From a virus, in IMG/VR virus record IMGVR_UViG_3300045912_000683, positions 1 to 24,251 of that record: a DNA stretch of 24,251 nt; one strand, written 5' to 3'. Of the stretch, positions 13,449-21,693 are shown in pieces (position 1 is the first letter of the stretch; the number at the start of each line of letters is the position of its first letter). The position numbers were made by a program, and so were the translations under genes. Under the pieces are notes generated by a model. The model saw only the letters and a program-made list of their open reading frames with translations. It searched no databases and was not told where the DNA came from.

Positions 13449-15011
13449 TTGAATTACGTTGATACATTAACAAAAAGGTTCTTAACTGCTGGAACAAGAT
13501 TAGGATTAAATGATAAATTTCAAAATTATCAAGATCCTACATATTTAGGATTTACTATAAAAATAGTTAATAGTCTTAATTCTCAATCATTAGACGAGAT
13601 ACCGCACGGACTTTTTTGTATAAGTGGTGAAAATAATGAATATAGTGCAATAAAATACTTAGAATCAAGAGGTGAAAAATTACGTGCTAATTATTTAAGG
13701 GAATTTGAGTCATATTTCAGGAAAATCGTTACAAAAGCGCCTTGGTATTTCACTAAAATAAGCGGTTTAGCAGACCTTTGGAAAATAGATCCTAAACAAA
13801 ACTGGAGAGCAAAAGATAAAAAAATAGTCATTGATACGCTAGAATCTATAGATTTAAGGATAAATTATATGATAGATTTATACAGAAAAGCGTGTTTTGA
13901 CCAAAAATGGATGAGATGGGCTTTACCTGATATAATGAGACAATTTAAAATGGAAATTATAGTTTCTGAGGTTAGATTATTAAAAATTCAAGAGGGAGGA
14001 AATATTCCAGAATTTAATCCTGGCTATATTATAGATGATACTTTTAGTTCAGATACATTAGATTATCCTGGTGCAAGGTCCTTACCATGGTCGGCAGGAA
14101 CATTTATGAAATTTACACTTGAACAATGTGAAATTGACATAACAGAATCAAATCCTACCTTAGAAAGTTTAGGTACAATTGCAGAATCTCCCGTTTCAAA
14201 CAAAATAACTATAAAATTTGGTAATATTGTAGAAAGAAATGTATATGGGTTATTAGGTGGTATAATTGAAGAAACATTAAATTGGCGTGATTATACTAAA
14301 GGAAATTTCTTTTTACCATCTGAAATTGCTTCTTCAAATAGTGAACCTAATATATTTTTAGACAGAAATGTTGTTGAAGAAGGATTTTATGGAACTGATT
14401 ACCTATTAGGTGAAAGGGAACGTAAATTAAGATATATGGAGTTTTTTCCGGAAAATGTATTTGCTGGACAAAATTTTGATAGAGGCAACGGTTTAATAGA
14501 AAATACTTTATCTGATTATGCAGAACCACAAACATTATCTGTTTTAACTGGGAATATAAATCTTTCTTCATTTGATAAATTATCAATTGCTACTCTTGAA
14601 AATGAAATTAAGGAATTAGTCAAATCTGGAGGAATAAAAGATTTAAACAGTCTTAAAACATTATTTACTAATACTGCTAAATCTTTTGAAAACCAATTAA
14701 AAGATTTACCAAAAAATGTACAACAAAATTTTGAAACCTATCTAAATGAATCTTTGGGAACAAATAATATCACATTAAAAGAACCAGCATCAATTGTCAA
14801 CGCATTACAAAAATTTTCTTTAGAAAAAATAGAAAATATAGGTTTAAAAGACGTACAATCATTTTCATTTGGTTCTATCAAATCTTCTGTTGAAAATTTG
14901 GTAAAAAATCAAAAACCAAAATTGGAAAACGCATTAACAAAAGATTTAAAGTTTTTTGCAGGAATAGTTGGTGATAAAAAAGGAAATTTAAAAAAACCAT
15001 CTAAAAAATGA
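13449..15011 (+). CDS. Large conserved phage structural protein, TTG start
   Basis: The 520-residue frame begins at TTG 13449; there is no in-frame ATG near the start and the preceding stop is close. The N-terminal half carries an ordered series I recall from large myophage virion proteins: DPTYLGFTIKIV (28-39), AIKYLESRGEKLRANYLREF (67-86), PWYFTKISGLADLW (98-111), LESIDLRINYMIDLYRKACF, and RWALPDIMRQFKMEI. The centre is beta-rich. The last 150 residues are helical and Lys/Asn-rich, ending GNLKKPSKK. The position between hub and spike genes indicates a baseplate or inner tail component. No T4 equivalent can be named. It overlaps the spike gene by 4 nt (ATGA). Confidence 0.6.
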   Translation: MNYVDTLTKRFLTAGTRLGLNDKFQNYQDPTYLGFTIKIVNSLNSQSLDEIPHGLFCISGENNEYSAIKYLESRGEKLRANYLREFESYFRKIVTKAPWYFTKISGLADLWKIDPKQNWRAKDKKIVIDTLESIDLRINYMIDLYRKACFDQKWMRWALPDIMRQFKMEIIVSEVRLLKIQEGGNIPEFNPGYIIDDTFSSDTLDYPGARSLPWSAGTFMKFTLEQCEIDITESNPTLESLGTIAESPVSNKITIKFGNIVERNVYGLLGGIIEETLNWRDYTKGNFFLPSEIASSNSEPNIFLDRNVVEEGFYGTDYLLGERERKLRYMEFFPENVFAGQNFDRGNGLIENTLSDYAEPQTLSVLTGNINLSSFDKLSIATLENEIKELVKSGGIKDLNSLKTLFTNTAKSFENQLKDLPKNVQQNFETYLNESLGTNNITLKEPASIVNALQKFSLEKIENIGLKDVQSFSFGSIKSSVENLVKNQKPKLENALTKDLKFFAGIVGDKKGNLKKPSKK

Positions 15012-15772
15012 AAGGATTAACTAAAGATGAGATTAAATCTAGGATATTTTATGCAGAAGTGATCGATTCAGATGATCCAGAATATGATGGAAGATGTAAA
15101 GTGAAAGTATTTGGTGTATTAGACCAAATTCCTGATGAATCTTTGCCTTGGGCGCATCCTGGGGGTTTTACAATATTTAGTGGTGATGGCGGTGGTGATA
15201 TATCAATACCAAAAAAAGGTTCAATTGTAAGAGTTAGATTCCCATCTGGTGATATTTATTCGCCTGAATGGTTTTCTATGCCATATCTTAATGAAAAGCT
15301 TAAAAATGAAATAAAAAAGTCATATTTAGGGTCTCAAGTGATATTATATGATGAAATTGAAGATGTAAAAATCTATTATACTCCTTCAATAGGGTTACAA
15401 TTATGGTATGGAGGGAGTAAATTTTTAATAAATCCTGATAAATCTATAACAATTGAACATAATGGTATCGAAAGCATAATTGAATTTTTGGGAACAACTA
15501 TCAATATAACAACACAAAATGAGATAAAATTAGCTGCTCCAAATCTTATAGAGGAAACGGCTACTAATGTGATATTGAATGGTAAAAAATTAACGCAACT
15601 TGGTCCCTCTGGTAATATGAGTGCAGTTGGTTCTGAACCTTTGTTTGCGTTTTTAAAAGCTCTTGCCAGCGCAGTTGACAATAAATGGCCTGCGACTCCT
15701 GGAGTCTTATCTTCATTGGCAGAGGCGGCAGAAGTTGCTTCTACATCAAAAATCGTAAAAGTAACAGTTTAA
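15008..15772 (+). CDS. Baseplate spike/hub OB-fold protein, gp5/gpV-like
   Basis: The first 95 residues form the OB-fold of T4 gp5 and phage spike proteins: FYAEVIDSDDPEYDGRCKVKV (14-34, with the 'v..n.DP...gRv.V' signature), LPWAHP, then ISIPKKGSIVRVRFPSGD (65-82) and SPEWF. The rest repeats short beta strands (SITIEHNGIESIIEFLGTT, IKLAAPNL, NVILNG), typical of a trimeric beta-helix spike. The lysozyme domain present in T4 gp5 is absent. The C-terminus (LFAFLKALASAVDNKWPATPG) is helical and Ala-rich, as in other tailed-phage OB proteins. It would pierce the outer membrane at the baseplate tip. ATGA overlap with the upstream gene; ends directly at the next ATG. Confidence 0.82.
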   Translation: MKGLTKDEIKSRIFYAEVIDSDDPEYDGRCKVKVFGVLDQIPDESLPWAHPGGFTIFSGDGGGDISIPKKGSIVRVRFPSGDIYSPEWFSMPYLNEKLKNEIKKSYLGSQVILYDEIEDVKIYYTPSIGLQLWYGGSKFLINPDKSITIEHNGIESIIEFLGTTINITTQNEIKLAAPNLIEETATNVILNGKKLTQLGPSGNMSAVGSEPLFAFLKALASAVDNKWPATPGVLSSLAEAAEVASTSKIVKVTV

Positions 15773-17977
15773 ATGAATCCAATAGAAGAATTACTTAACA
15801 AATTAAAGATTTGGCGGGAACGTTTTTCAAAATTATATGAAGATCCCCAAAATGATACAATACCCCAATTTCAAGATCAATTAAAAGAATTATTTGGGAT
15901 TGATGGGTTTAAAACTGTAGAACCTGCAATCCAAACTATAAATTTACCAATAAATAGCGATTCTATTCTTAATTTAAGAGATTTAGAACCCAATATTCAA
16001 CCAGTAAAAGATATATTTAAAAATTTAGATAATATAAAACTAAATCCTTGTGAACCGGACCCGTTATTCATCCCAGAAATCCCATTTAGTGTGAAACCAG
16101 CCGCAACAACCAATCAAGAAGAAAAATGGGTAGCAAAATATGTTGATTTAAAAACCACTGATACCGGGATTGTAAATGGAGAATATAATGGCGTAGACAT
16201 TCCATTTGGAGGAAAAATTATATCTAATATTGGTAATGATCTTGAAATAGAATTAGATGGCGAAATAGAAATATTTAGTCAAAAGATTATAGAAGACATT
16301 AAAGTGCAAATAGACAAACGGGTAGATGATATTGAGTCTTATATAAATAATAAGGAATATTATGCAAATAATCTACATACTTATCTTGTTCAAGATTTAT
16401 TTGCAACTTTTTTTAAAAATTCATCAAATATTGCCAAATCGTACATTAATTCAGCAACCCAAATCATAACAAAAAGAAAGGAATTTATTACTAAATTTAA
16501 TCAAAATTCAACAAAATATAAAATATTAACAAATGATAATGACCGAAATAGATTATTAGATGAACAAAGGGATTTATTAAATAAAATAGAAAGTTTAACA
16601 TTAGAATTGGATAGTATAAAATCTTCTAATGGGTTTTATGGGTTTTCAACATATCAATTGCCATCAATAACTATAAAAAATAGTTTGCAAAATGCTTCTT
16701 TTCAACCGTTTTATCCCAAAAATAGTTCATTAAATCCTATACAAATTTTAACTAAACTAAAGAATAAAATAGAACAATTCTCTAATGCTATAATAATAGG
16801 AAATCAACAAATAAATCTTTTAACGCAAACTAATATATTAAATCTTTGCGATCCAACAAAAATAAAAATAAATCCTTTAAATACTATAGAGAATAAATCT
16901 GGCGTATATTTTAGTGAAATTTCATCATTAGAAACACAAATAATAGGGTTTAAACCTAAAGAAGATCAAAAAAATTTAGATATTGAGAAAGTTTGGAGAG
17001 AAAAACTTTTTAATATACACGAAAATTTTAAAAAAGATATAATAGAAATATCTAAAGAATGGACTTTTTATAATTTACAAAAAAATAATAATATTGATGA
17101 CCAAAATAATCCAACAGATTCTATATCTTATTTAGAATTAAAAAGTAACCAATTTATAAATATATGGAAAGACTTTATTACTAAATGGGAAGAAAATCAG
17201 CAAAAAATATCTAATTATGAGGATAATAATGATATTAATATTAAAATTGAAGGATTTAATTCTAAATATTGGAACCAGCCATCAATATTTAAAATGAACA
17301 ATATAAATTATTACATTTTTTCTAGGAAAACTACTCAATTAAATGAACAAGGGGATCCCGTTTATAATGAACAAATAAAATTACCAAATATTAAAGATAT
17401 TAAAATTGAATCTGTTAATTATTGGAAAAAATGGTGCCAAATAGCAACAATTGTTAATCTAAATCCTTTATTTTGGCCGATTGGATTCATTTTACCAGGA
17501 CCAAATGGAATAATAAAAATACCATTTCCTATTATTTGGAGACATATAACAACAATACAAACCCCATTAACTGTATTTGTAATAGGAATAGCTATTTGTG
17601 GCGCTTGCCCGTGCCCTTTCATTTATGCATTTAATCCTGGTTGGGAAATTCCTATATTGGGTATTAATAGGGACCAATCTTATTTTTTAGTAGGTGTCAG
17701 AGGTCCAGTAAAAATAAGTGATAAGATTGAAAACAGGACTTTTTTAGATTTAATTCCTAAAAAAGACAATTTATACAAGATTAGGGAAGAATTAGAAACT
17801 AAAACAATTACTTTTTCTTGGACAATTTTTAATGAAATTAATAAAAAATTACCATTAGAAAAAGAAGATCACCCTCCGTATGAAAAATTAAGTCTTAAAA
17901 ATCTTCAATGGGTGAATTATTTAACTAAATGGTGTAAAGCAGGTAAAAAAACTTATGGTTTTTTTGAAAACCCATAA
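15773..17977 (+). CDS. Large hypothetical tail-associated protein with hydrophobic segment
   Basis: I do not recognise this 734-residue protein. The first 200 residues are mixed. Residues about 180-290 look like long coiled-coil helices (DDIESYINNKEYYANNL; RLLDEQRDLLNKIESLTLEL). A Pro/Gly/Ile-rich hydrophobic block occupies about 555-625 (FWPIGFILPGPNGIIKIPFP, then QTPLTVFVIGIAICGACPCP), followed by an ordinary polar end. The hydrophobic block could insert into the host membrane or pack inside the tail. A baseplate hub or tape-measure-related role (compare T4 gp29, also hub-associated) is possible but not shown. The start immediately follows the spike gene's TAA, implying coupling. It ends the large baseplate run; the next gene has its own late-type motif. 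Confidence 0.6.
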   Translation: MNPIEELLNKLKIWRERFSKLYEDPQNDTIPQFQDQLKELFGIDGFKTVEPAIQTINLPINSDSILNLRDLEPNIQPVKDIFKNLDNIKLNPCEPDPLFIPEIPFSVKPAATTNQEEKWVAKYVDLKTTDTGIVNGEYNGVDIPFGGKIISNIGNDLEIELDGEIEIFSQKIIEDIKVQIDKRVDDIESYINNKEYYANNLHTYLVQDLFATFFKNSSNIAKSYINSATQIITKRKEFITKFNQNSTKYKILTNDNDRNRLLDEQRDLLNKIESLTLELDSIKSSNGFYGFSTYQLPSITIKNSLQNASFQPFYPKNSSLNPIQILTKLKNKIEQFSNAIIIGNQQINLLTQTNILNLCDPTKIKINPLNTIENKSGVYFSEISSLETQIIGFKPKEDQKNLDIEKVWREKLFNIHENFKKDIIEISKEWTFYNLQKNNNIDDQNNPTDSISYLELKSNQFINIWKDFITKWEENQQKISNYEDNNDINIKIEGFNSKYWNQPSIFKMNNINYYIFSRKTTQLNEQGDPVYNEQIKLPNIKDIKIESVNYWKKWCQIATIVNLNPLFWPIGFILPGPNGIIKIPFPIIWRHITTIQTPLTVFVIGIAICGACPCPFIYAFNPGWEIPILGINRDQSYFLVGVRGPVKISDKIENRTFLDLIPKKDNLYKIREELETKTITFSWTIFNEINKKLPLEKEDHPPYEKLSLKNLQWVNYLTKWCKAGKKTYGFFENP

Positions 17978-17999
17978 AATGGGGTAAAAAATTTAGTAA

Positions 18000-18007
18000 G
18001 ATAAATA
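18000..18007 (+). promoter_or_regulatory. GATAAATA late-promoter-like motif upstream of the S1-domain gene
   Basis: An exact GATAAATA in a 64-nt gap, 34 nt before the ATG at 18042. With the terminator at 19180 it defines a single-gene unit. Confidence 0.5.
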
Positions 18008-18041
18008 AAACAAAATATAAACCATTTAAACCTAAATAAAA

Positions 18042-19181
18042 ATGAAACTACAAATAAACAAAAAACTGTCAAATTCAACTCAAAAAGTTTATTGTCAAGA
18101 GGAGTATGCTGAAGAATTGCTACAAATGTATAATTCTGCATCTATTAGTCAAGAACAACCTAGAGTTCCGTCTGGTGACCTTAAAAAAGGTGATGTATTA
18201 AAAATAATGGATATTTCTCCTGTTAATAATCACGATGTATTAGTATCTACTGAAAAAGGAGATATTATTATAAATATGAACAATGAGAGACAATTTTTAA
18301 AAGTTTTTGGTGTTGATTTGGACCAATTTATGACTTCTATCTTATTAGAAGAATCTAAAGAACTTATAAAAAATTATTCTGTGACAATAATTTCAGTAAA
18401 TCCCCATTTAAGAGGAAGTTTTATGTCAGGATTTGTTAGTGCCACTAAAGAAGAAATGTTAAAGGAAATTAAAAACCCATCTAAGGTGTATAAAGCTAAA
18501 GTTATTTCAAAAAATAATGGAGGATTTATGATAAAACTAAATGGTGGAATAACAGGATTTTTACCTGGTTCTTTAGCAGCAGCAAATATTGTTAAAGACT
18601 TTGATAAAATGGTTGGAAAGGACATTTATGTGATGGTTGATGATTATTTATGGAGTTCTAAAATGTTTGTTTTCTCTGTAAAGAAATATATACAACATGT
18701 TTTACCACAAAAAATTAAAGAATTAGATTTAGACAAAAAATATACTGGAACAATAACAGATACGTCTAAATTTGGTATATTTATTGAATTTTGTGAAATT
18801 TTTACAGGATTGTTACATACTAGTAAAATGTCTCCTGAATTGCTCCAAAAATTTAATAAAAGAGAATTAAAATCTGGACAAGAAATAGATTTTTGGATCC
18901 TATCAAATAATGATAATAAAATCATTTTAACTGATTTAGATGCGACTTTAATAAGGAAACAAAAAGAAGAATTAATTGAAGAATTAGTACAAAAAAATTC
19001 AGTAACTGGTACTATTATTGCTATAAAAGAATGGGGGTTCTTAGCTAAAATAGGAAGAACTCCATTAGAAGATATTATAGGTGTTTGTTATAAGAAAACT
19101 AAAAAAGAAATTGGAAATCAAATAGATTGTAAAGTTAATTGGAATCGGGATGCTGGGAAAATAATCCTAGACTTAGTTTAA
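18042..19181 (+). CDS. Triple S1-domain RNA-binding protein, ribosomal protein S1-like
   Basis: This 379-residue protein has three consecutive S1-type OB folds. They lie at about 148-214 (KVYKAKVISKNNGGFMIKLN, GGITGFLPGS), 232-298 (KKYTGTITDTSKFGIFIEF, FTGLLHTSKM, IILTD) and 320-378 (SVTGTIIAIKEWGFLAKIG, IIGVCYK, IILDLV). A weaker one may occupy 47-80. The second has the classic 'G.v.....fG.fv.f....GLlh.s.m' pattern. S1 domains bind single-stranded RNA, and ribosomal protein S1 recruits mRNA to the ribosome. A phage version made from its own promoter could favour phage mRNAs, which here lack Shine-Dalgarno motifs; an RNA-protection or decay role is the alternative. It forms a single-gene unit with its own motif and terminator. 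Confidence 0.8.
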   Translation: MKLQINKKLSNSTQKVYCQEEYAEELLQMYNSASISQEQPRVPSGDLKKGDVLKIMDISPVNNHDVLVSTEKGDIIINMNNERQFLKVFGVDLDQFMTSILLEESKELIKNYSVTIISVNPHLRGSFMSGFVSATKEEMLKEIKNPSKVYKAKVISKNNGGFMIKLNGGITGFLPGSLAAANIVKDFDKMVGKDIYVMVDDYLWSSKMFVFSVKKYIQHVLPQKIKELDLDKKYTGTITDTSKFGIFIEFCEIFTGLLHTSKMSPELLQKFNKRELKSGQEIDFWILSNNDNKIILTDLDATLIRKQKEELIEELVQKNSVTGTIIAIKEWGFLAKIGRTPLEDIIGVCYKKTKKEIGNQIDCKVNWNRDAGKIILDLV

Positions 19182-19208
19182 AAGAAGGTTTAGACCTTCT
19201 TTTTTTTA
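19180..19208 (+). terminator. Rho-independent terminator after the S1-domain gene
   Basis: A 10-bp stem AAAAGAAGGT (19180-19189) / ACCTTCTTTT (19194-19203) with loop TTAG continues into a T run. It begins within the stop codon of the S1-domain gene and precedes the next late-type motif by 12 nt. Confidence 0.9.
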
Positions 19209-19219
19209 TATTTTTAGTG

Positions 19220-19227
19220 GATAAATA
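19220..19227 (+). promoter_or_regulatory. GATAAATA late-promoter-like motif
   Basis: An exact GATAAATA lies 13 nt before the TTG at 19241 and just after the terminator. It would start the last transcription unit in the window, running through neck, gp25 and gp6 genes. Confidence 0.55.
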
Positions 19228-19240
19228 AAATAAAATAATC

Positions 19241-20587
19241 TTGGAAAACGTATTAAATAATGCATTAGTAGGAATAGAATTTGAATTTTATTCAAAATTA
19301 CCTATAGAAAAAGCAGCAAAATCAATAGGAGAGAAATTAGGAAAAAAAATAATTGTTCCATATTCTGTGACTGATATACTAAATCCAAGACCACTATATC
19401 ATTCACCCATTGAGCCTAAACCTGATATTTTTAAGCTTGAACCAGATTACTCTGGAGGAAAGGATATGCGTGAATTAATAACAGGACCATTACCATATAA
19501 AGAAGCTAGAAATATTATTATAAGAATGTTTGAATGGATAAATGATAATGGATATACAAATAATAGATGTTCTATTCATTTAAATATTTCTGTGAAAGGT
19601 CAAGCACTAACTGTTGATAAAATGAATACACTATATTTTATTTTAAGTTTTGATGAATCAAAAGTATATGATAAATTTCCAAATAGAAAAGACAGTGTAT
19701 ACGCAAGAAGTATTAGTAAAATAGTTCCTAATACTATTGCATTTTATAATAGTATGCAAAAGATGTCAAGAGAAACAATGGAAATCCCATCTGAAAAATA
19801 TTTTGGTGTGAATTTCTTAAAACAAGAAAAAGGTTATCTTGAATATCGATATATTGGAGGCGATAATTATCATAAAAAAAGAAAAGATATTTTAGAATGT
19901 TTAGAATATTTTATAACACATCAAGCATCTGTATTAAATTGGAATGAATCGCAAAAATTATCCCCATTTGTTGAGAAAAAATGGAATGAATATTTAGAAA
20001 GATATAATAAAATAATTAAAGCATATCACAATCCAGAAGATTGTATAGAAATATTTCCAGATCTTAAGATTACAGTAGATTTAAAAAATAATATTCAAAT
20101 ATTAAAAACATATTGGGGACTTATTCAACCACATTTATATCGTCTATTAACTTCTTTTGATATGGATGCTGGGAAGATAAATTATGACACTGATTTAGGA
20201 GCATTTGAAATAAAAAATGCTAATATATCAGGTGGAACTATGAAATATGTTCATTTTTATAATTGTAAATTAGAAGGCGCATTTGAAGGTTGTTTCTTTA
20301 CAAATTGTGAAATAAAGAATTCTAGAATCTTGCAGTGTAATTTTTTAGGTAAAACTAATGTTTGGTCATCTAAAATTCAAGAAACATATCTTAAACCAGG
20401 ACAAATTATGACCGATTGTTTTATAGAAAATAAAAATAGTATTATTGATTGTACTGTAGAAAAAGGCGTGATTAGAGATGGTATTATATCTAAAAATGCA
20501 AAAATATCAAAAGAAACTCTAATTGTATTTGCTAAAAAAGCCGCTGAAACTCTTGGAAACAGCACTAAAAAATCTAAAAAAAACTAA
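19241..20587 (+). CDS. Amidoligase-like protein with C-terminal pentapeptide-type repeats
   Basis: The 448-residue frame starts at TTG 19241; no in-frame ATG exists before the conserved NALVGIEFEFYSK (7-19). That block, then EPDYSGGKDMRELITGPLP (67-85) and a helix followed by NRCSIHLNIS (108-117), follows the amidoligase order 'G.E.E......D.S....ElvT.pl.........C..HvH'. This is a family of COOH-amine ligases related to glutamine synthetase/ATP-grasp ligases. From about 320 to 425 the sequence becomes a pentapeptide-like beta-helix: ISGGTMKYVHFYNCKL, FEGCFFTNCEIKNSRILQCN, and so on. The joint product might form an amide on a peptide or protein, with the repeats giving localisation. The substrate is unknown. 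It leads the unit of neck and baseplate genes, which suggests a role in virion maturation. Confidence 0.68.
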   Translation: MENVLNNALVGIEFEFYSKLPIEKAAKSIGEKLGKKIIVPYSVTDILNPRPLYHSPIEPKPDIFKLEPDYSGGKDMRELITGPLPYKEARNIIIRMFEWINDNGYTNNRCSIHLNISVKGQALTVDKMNTLYFILSFDESKVYDKFPNRKDSVYARSISKIVPNTIAFYNSMQKMSRETMEIPSEKYFGVNFLKQEKGYLEYRYIGGDNYHKKRKDILECLEYFITHQASVLNWNESQKLSPFVEKKWNEYLERYNKIIKAYHNPEDCIEIFPDLKITVDLKNNIQILKTYWGLIQPHLYRLLTSFDMDAGKINYDTDLGAFEIKNANISGGTMKYVHFYNCKLEGAFEGCFFTNCEIKNSRILQCNFLGKTNVWSSKIQETYLKPGQIMTDCFIENKNSIIDCTVEKGVIRDGIISKNAKISKETLIVFAKKAAETLGNSTKKSKKN

Positions 20588-20590
20588 ACA

Positions 20591-21322
20591 ATGACTAGAG
20601 AAGAATTTATTTCAGACATAAGAAATGAAATTACTATTTCTGGTGCAATGCCTTATGATATTCCTGAAAAAGAATATGATAGGATTATTTCCCAAGCAAA
20701 ATCGTGGTTTTACATAAATTATCGTCACGCAGTAGAAGTTCAATACTATGTTATAGAAAAAAAATGGTTTAGTACACCTGAATTTTTAAAAACAAAGAGT
20801 ATATTGCTACCAGATTGTGTTGTTTCAGTTTATGAATGTAAAGAAATGAAAGGTGGTAATAGATTAGGGACTCCTGATAAAGATTTTAGCGCCAATCGTT
20901 TAATTGCAGCAGAATTATTCTTATCACCATTTCAAAGTGATGATTTAATTCTTAGAACTGCACAATATGCTTATTGGGATTTAACTAAAGCATTTATTTT
21001 AGAACATATACAATATGAATTTAATACAAATACTAAAAGAATAAGAATTACTGGTAGACAACCTAAAACAAATGTTTTTTTAGAGACATATATCGCAATA
21101 GAAGAAGAAAAATTAATGGATGATTGGTATTTTAAAAGGTATTGCACTTGTAAAGCAAAAGAATCACTTGCAAGGATTATTAATGCTTTTAAATATCAAT
21201 TACCAGGAGGTATAGAAGTTAATGGTGATTTATGGAAAGAAGAAGCATCAACTGAATTAGAATCAATTTTAACAAAAATTGATGAAGAAAATGTTCCAGA
21301 TTGGTGGTTTATAACAAATTAA
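20591..21322 (+). CDS. Virion neck / head-tail connector-like protein
   Basis: This 243-residue protein starts 3 nt after the amidoligase-like gene. An N-terminal helical region leads to YINYRHAVEVQYYVI (41-55). The C-terminal third reads YFKRYCTCKAKESLARIINA (180-199), then LPGGIEVNGDLWKEE (204-218), then a helix and PDWWF. The order 'y...k.lA.ake.lg.i...f...lPGG..ingd.l..ea..e...l..ei...ppd.f' recurs in neck or tail-completion proteins of T4-like phages, from memory, without a fixed T4 name (gp13/gp14 are candidates). It lies just before gp25 and gp6, so a baseplate-linked virion role is the other reading. No membrane span or signal peptide. Confidence 0.55.
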   Translation: MTREEFISDIRNEITISGAMPYDIPEKEYDRIISQAKSWFYINYRHAVEVQYYVIEKKWFSTPEFLKTKSILLPDCVVSVYECKEMKGGNRLGTPDKDFSANRLIAAELFLSPFQSDDLILRTAQYAYWDLTKAFILEHIQYEFNTNTKRIRITGRQPKTNVFLETYIAIEEEKLMDDWYFKRYCTCKAKESLARIINAFKYQLPGGIEVNGDLWKEEASTELESILTKIDEENVPDWWFITN

Positions 21323-21326
21323 TATT

Positions 21327-21686
21327 ATGATTGACATATATTGCCGAAACCAATCGGATCCTGGTTATGATCCAAACGCATTATTTACAAAAGATAAAAG
21401 GGAAATATTATTGTCAAAGATAAGGATGATCCTTTTTACTAAACCGGGTGAGGTTTTAGGTCACCCAGATTTGGGCGTTGATTTAGAAAAATATGTGTTT
21501 GAAACAGGATTAAATGCAAGTTGGTTAGAAACTAAATTATACAATCAATTTAATAAATATATTCCTGAAATTTCAGATTTTAAATTAGACATTAAAGTAA
21601 CCCTACAAAAAGGAGAATATAGGGATATTTGTTTTATTGATATATTTATTGATAATCAAAAATACTTAGGTGTATTAGTGAAATAA
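21327..21686 (+). CDS. Baseplate wedge protein gp25 (GPW/gp25 family)
   Basis: The 119-residue protein has the gp25 family signature at about 28-59: LLSKIRMILFTKPGEVLGHP (28-47) followed by DLGVDLEKYVFE, and ends in the alternating strands (LDIKVTLQK, CFIDIFIDNQKYLGVLVK) of the gp25 sheet. The Glu in PGE is the conserved residue of the EPR-type core motif region. gp25 joins gp6 and gp53 to form the wedge core in T4 and all contractile injection systems. Normal length. It is followed at 7 nt by the gp6-like gene, the usual order. Confidence 0.9.
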   Translation: MIDIYCRNQSDPGYDPNALFTKDKREILLSKIRMILFTKPGEVLGHPDLGVDLEKYVFETGLNASWLETKLYNQFNKYIPEISDFKLDIKVTLQKGEYRDICFIDIFIDNQKYLGVLVK

Positions 21687-21693
21687 TATTTTA

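Noticed and set aside
17954-17995. Terminator after the 734-residue gene
   Set aside because: The segment can form imperfect hairpins (TTATGG with CCCATAA; ACCCAT with ATGGGGT), but they compete, contain bulges and are followed by A-rich, not T-rich, sequence.
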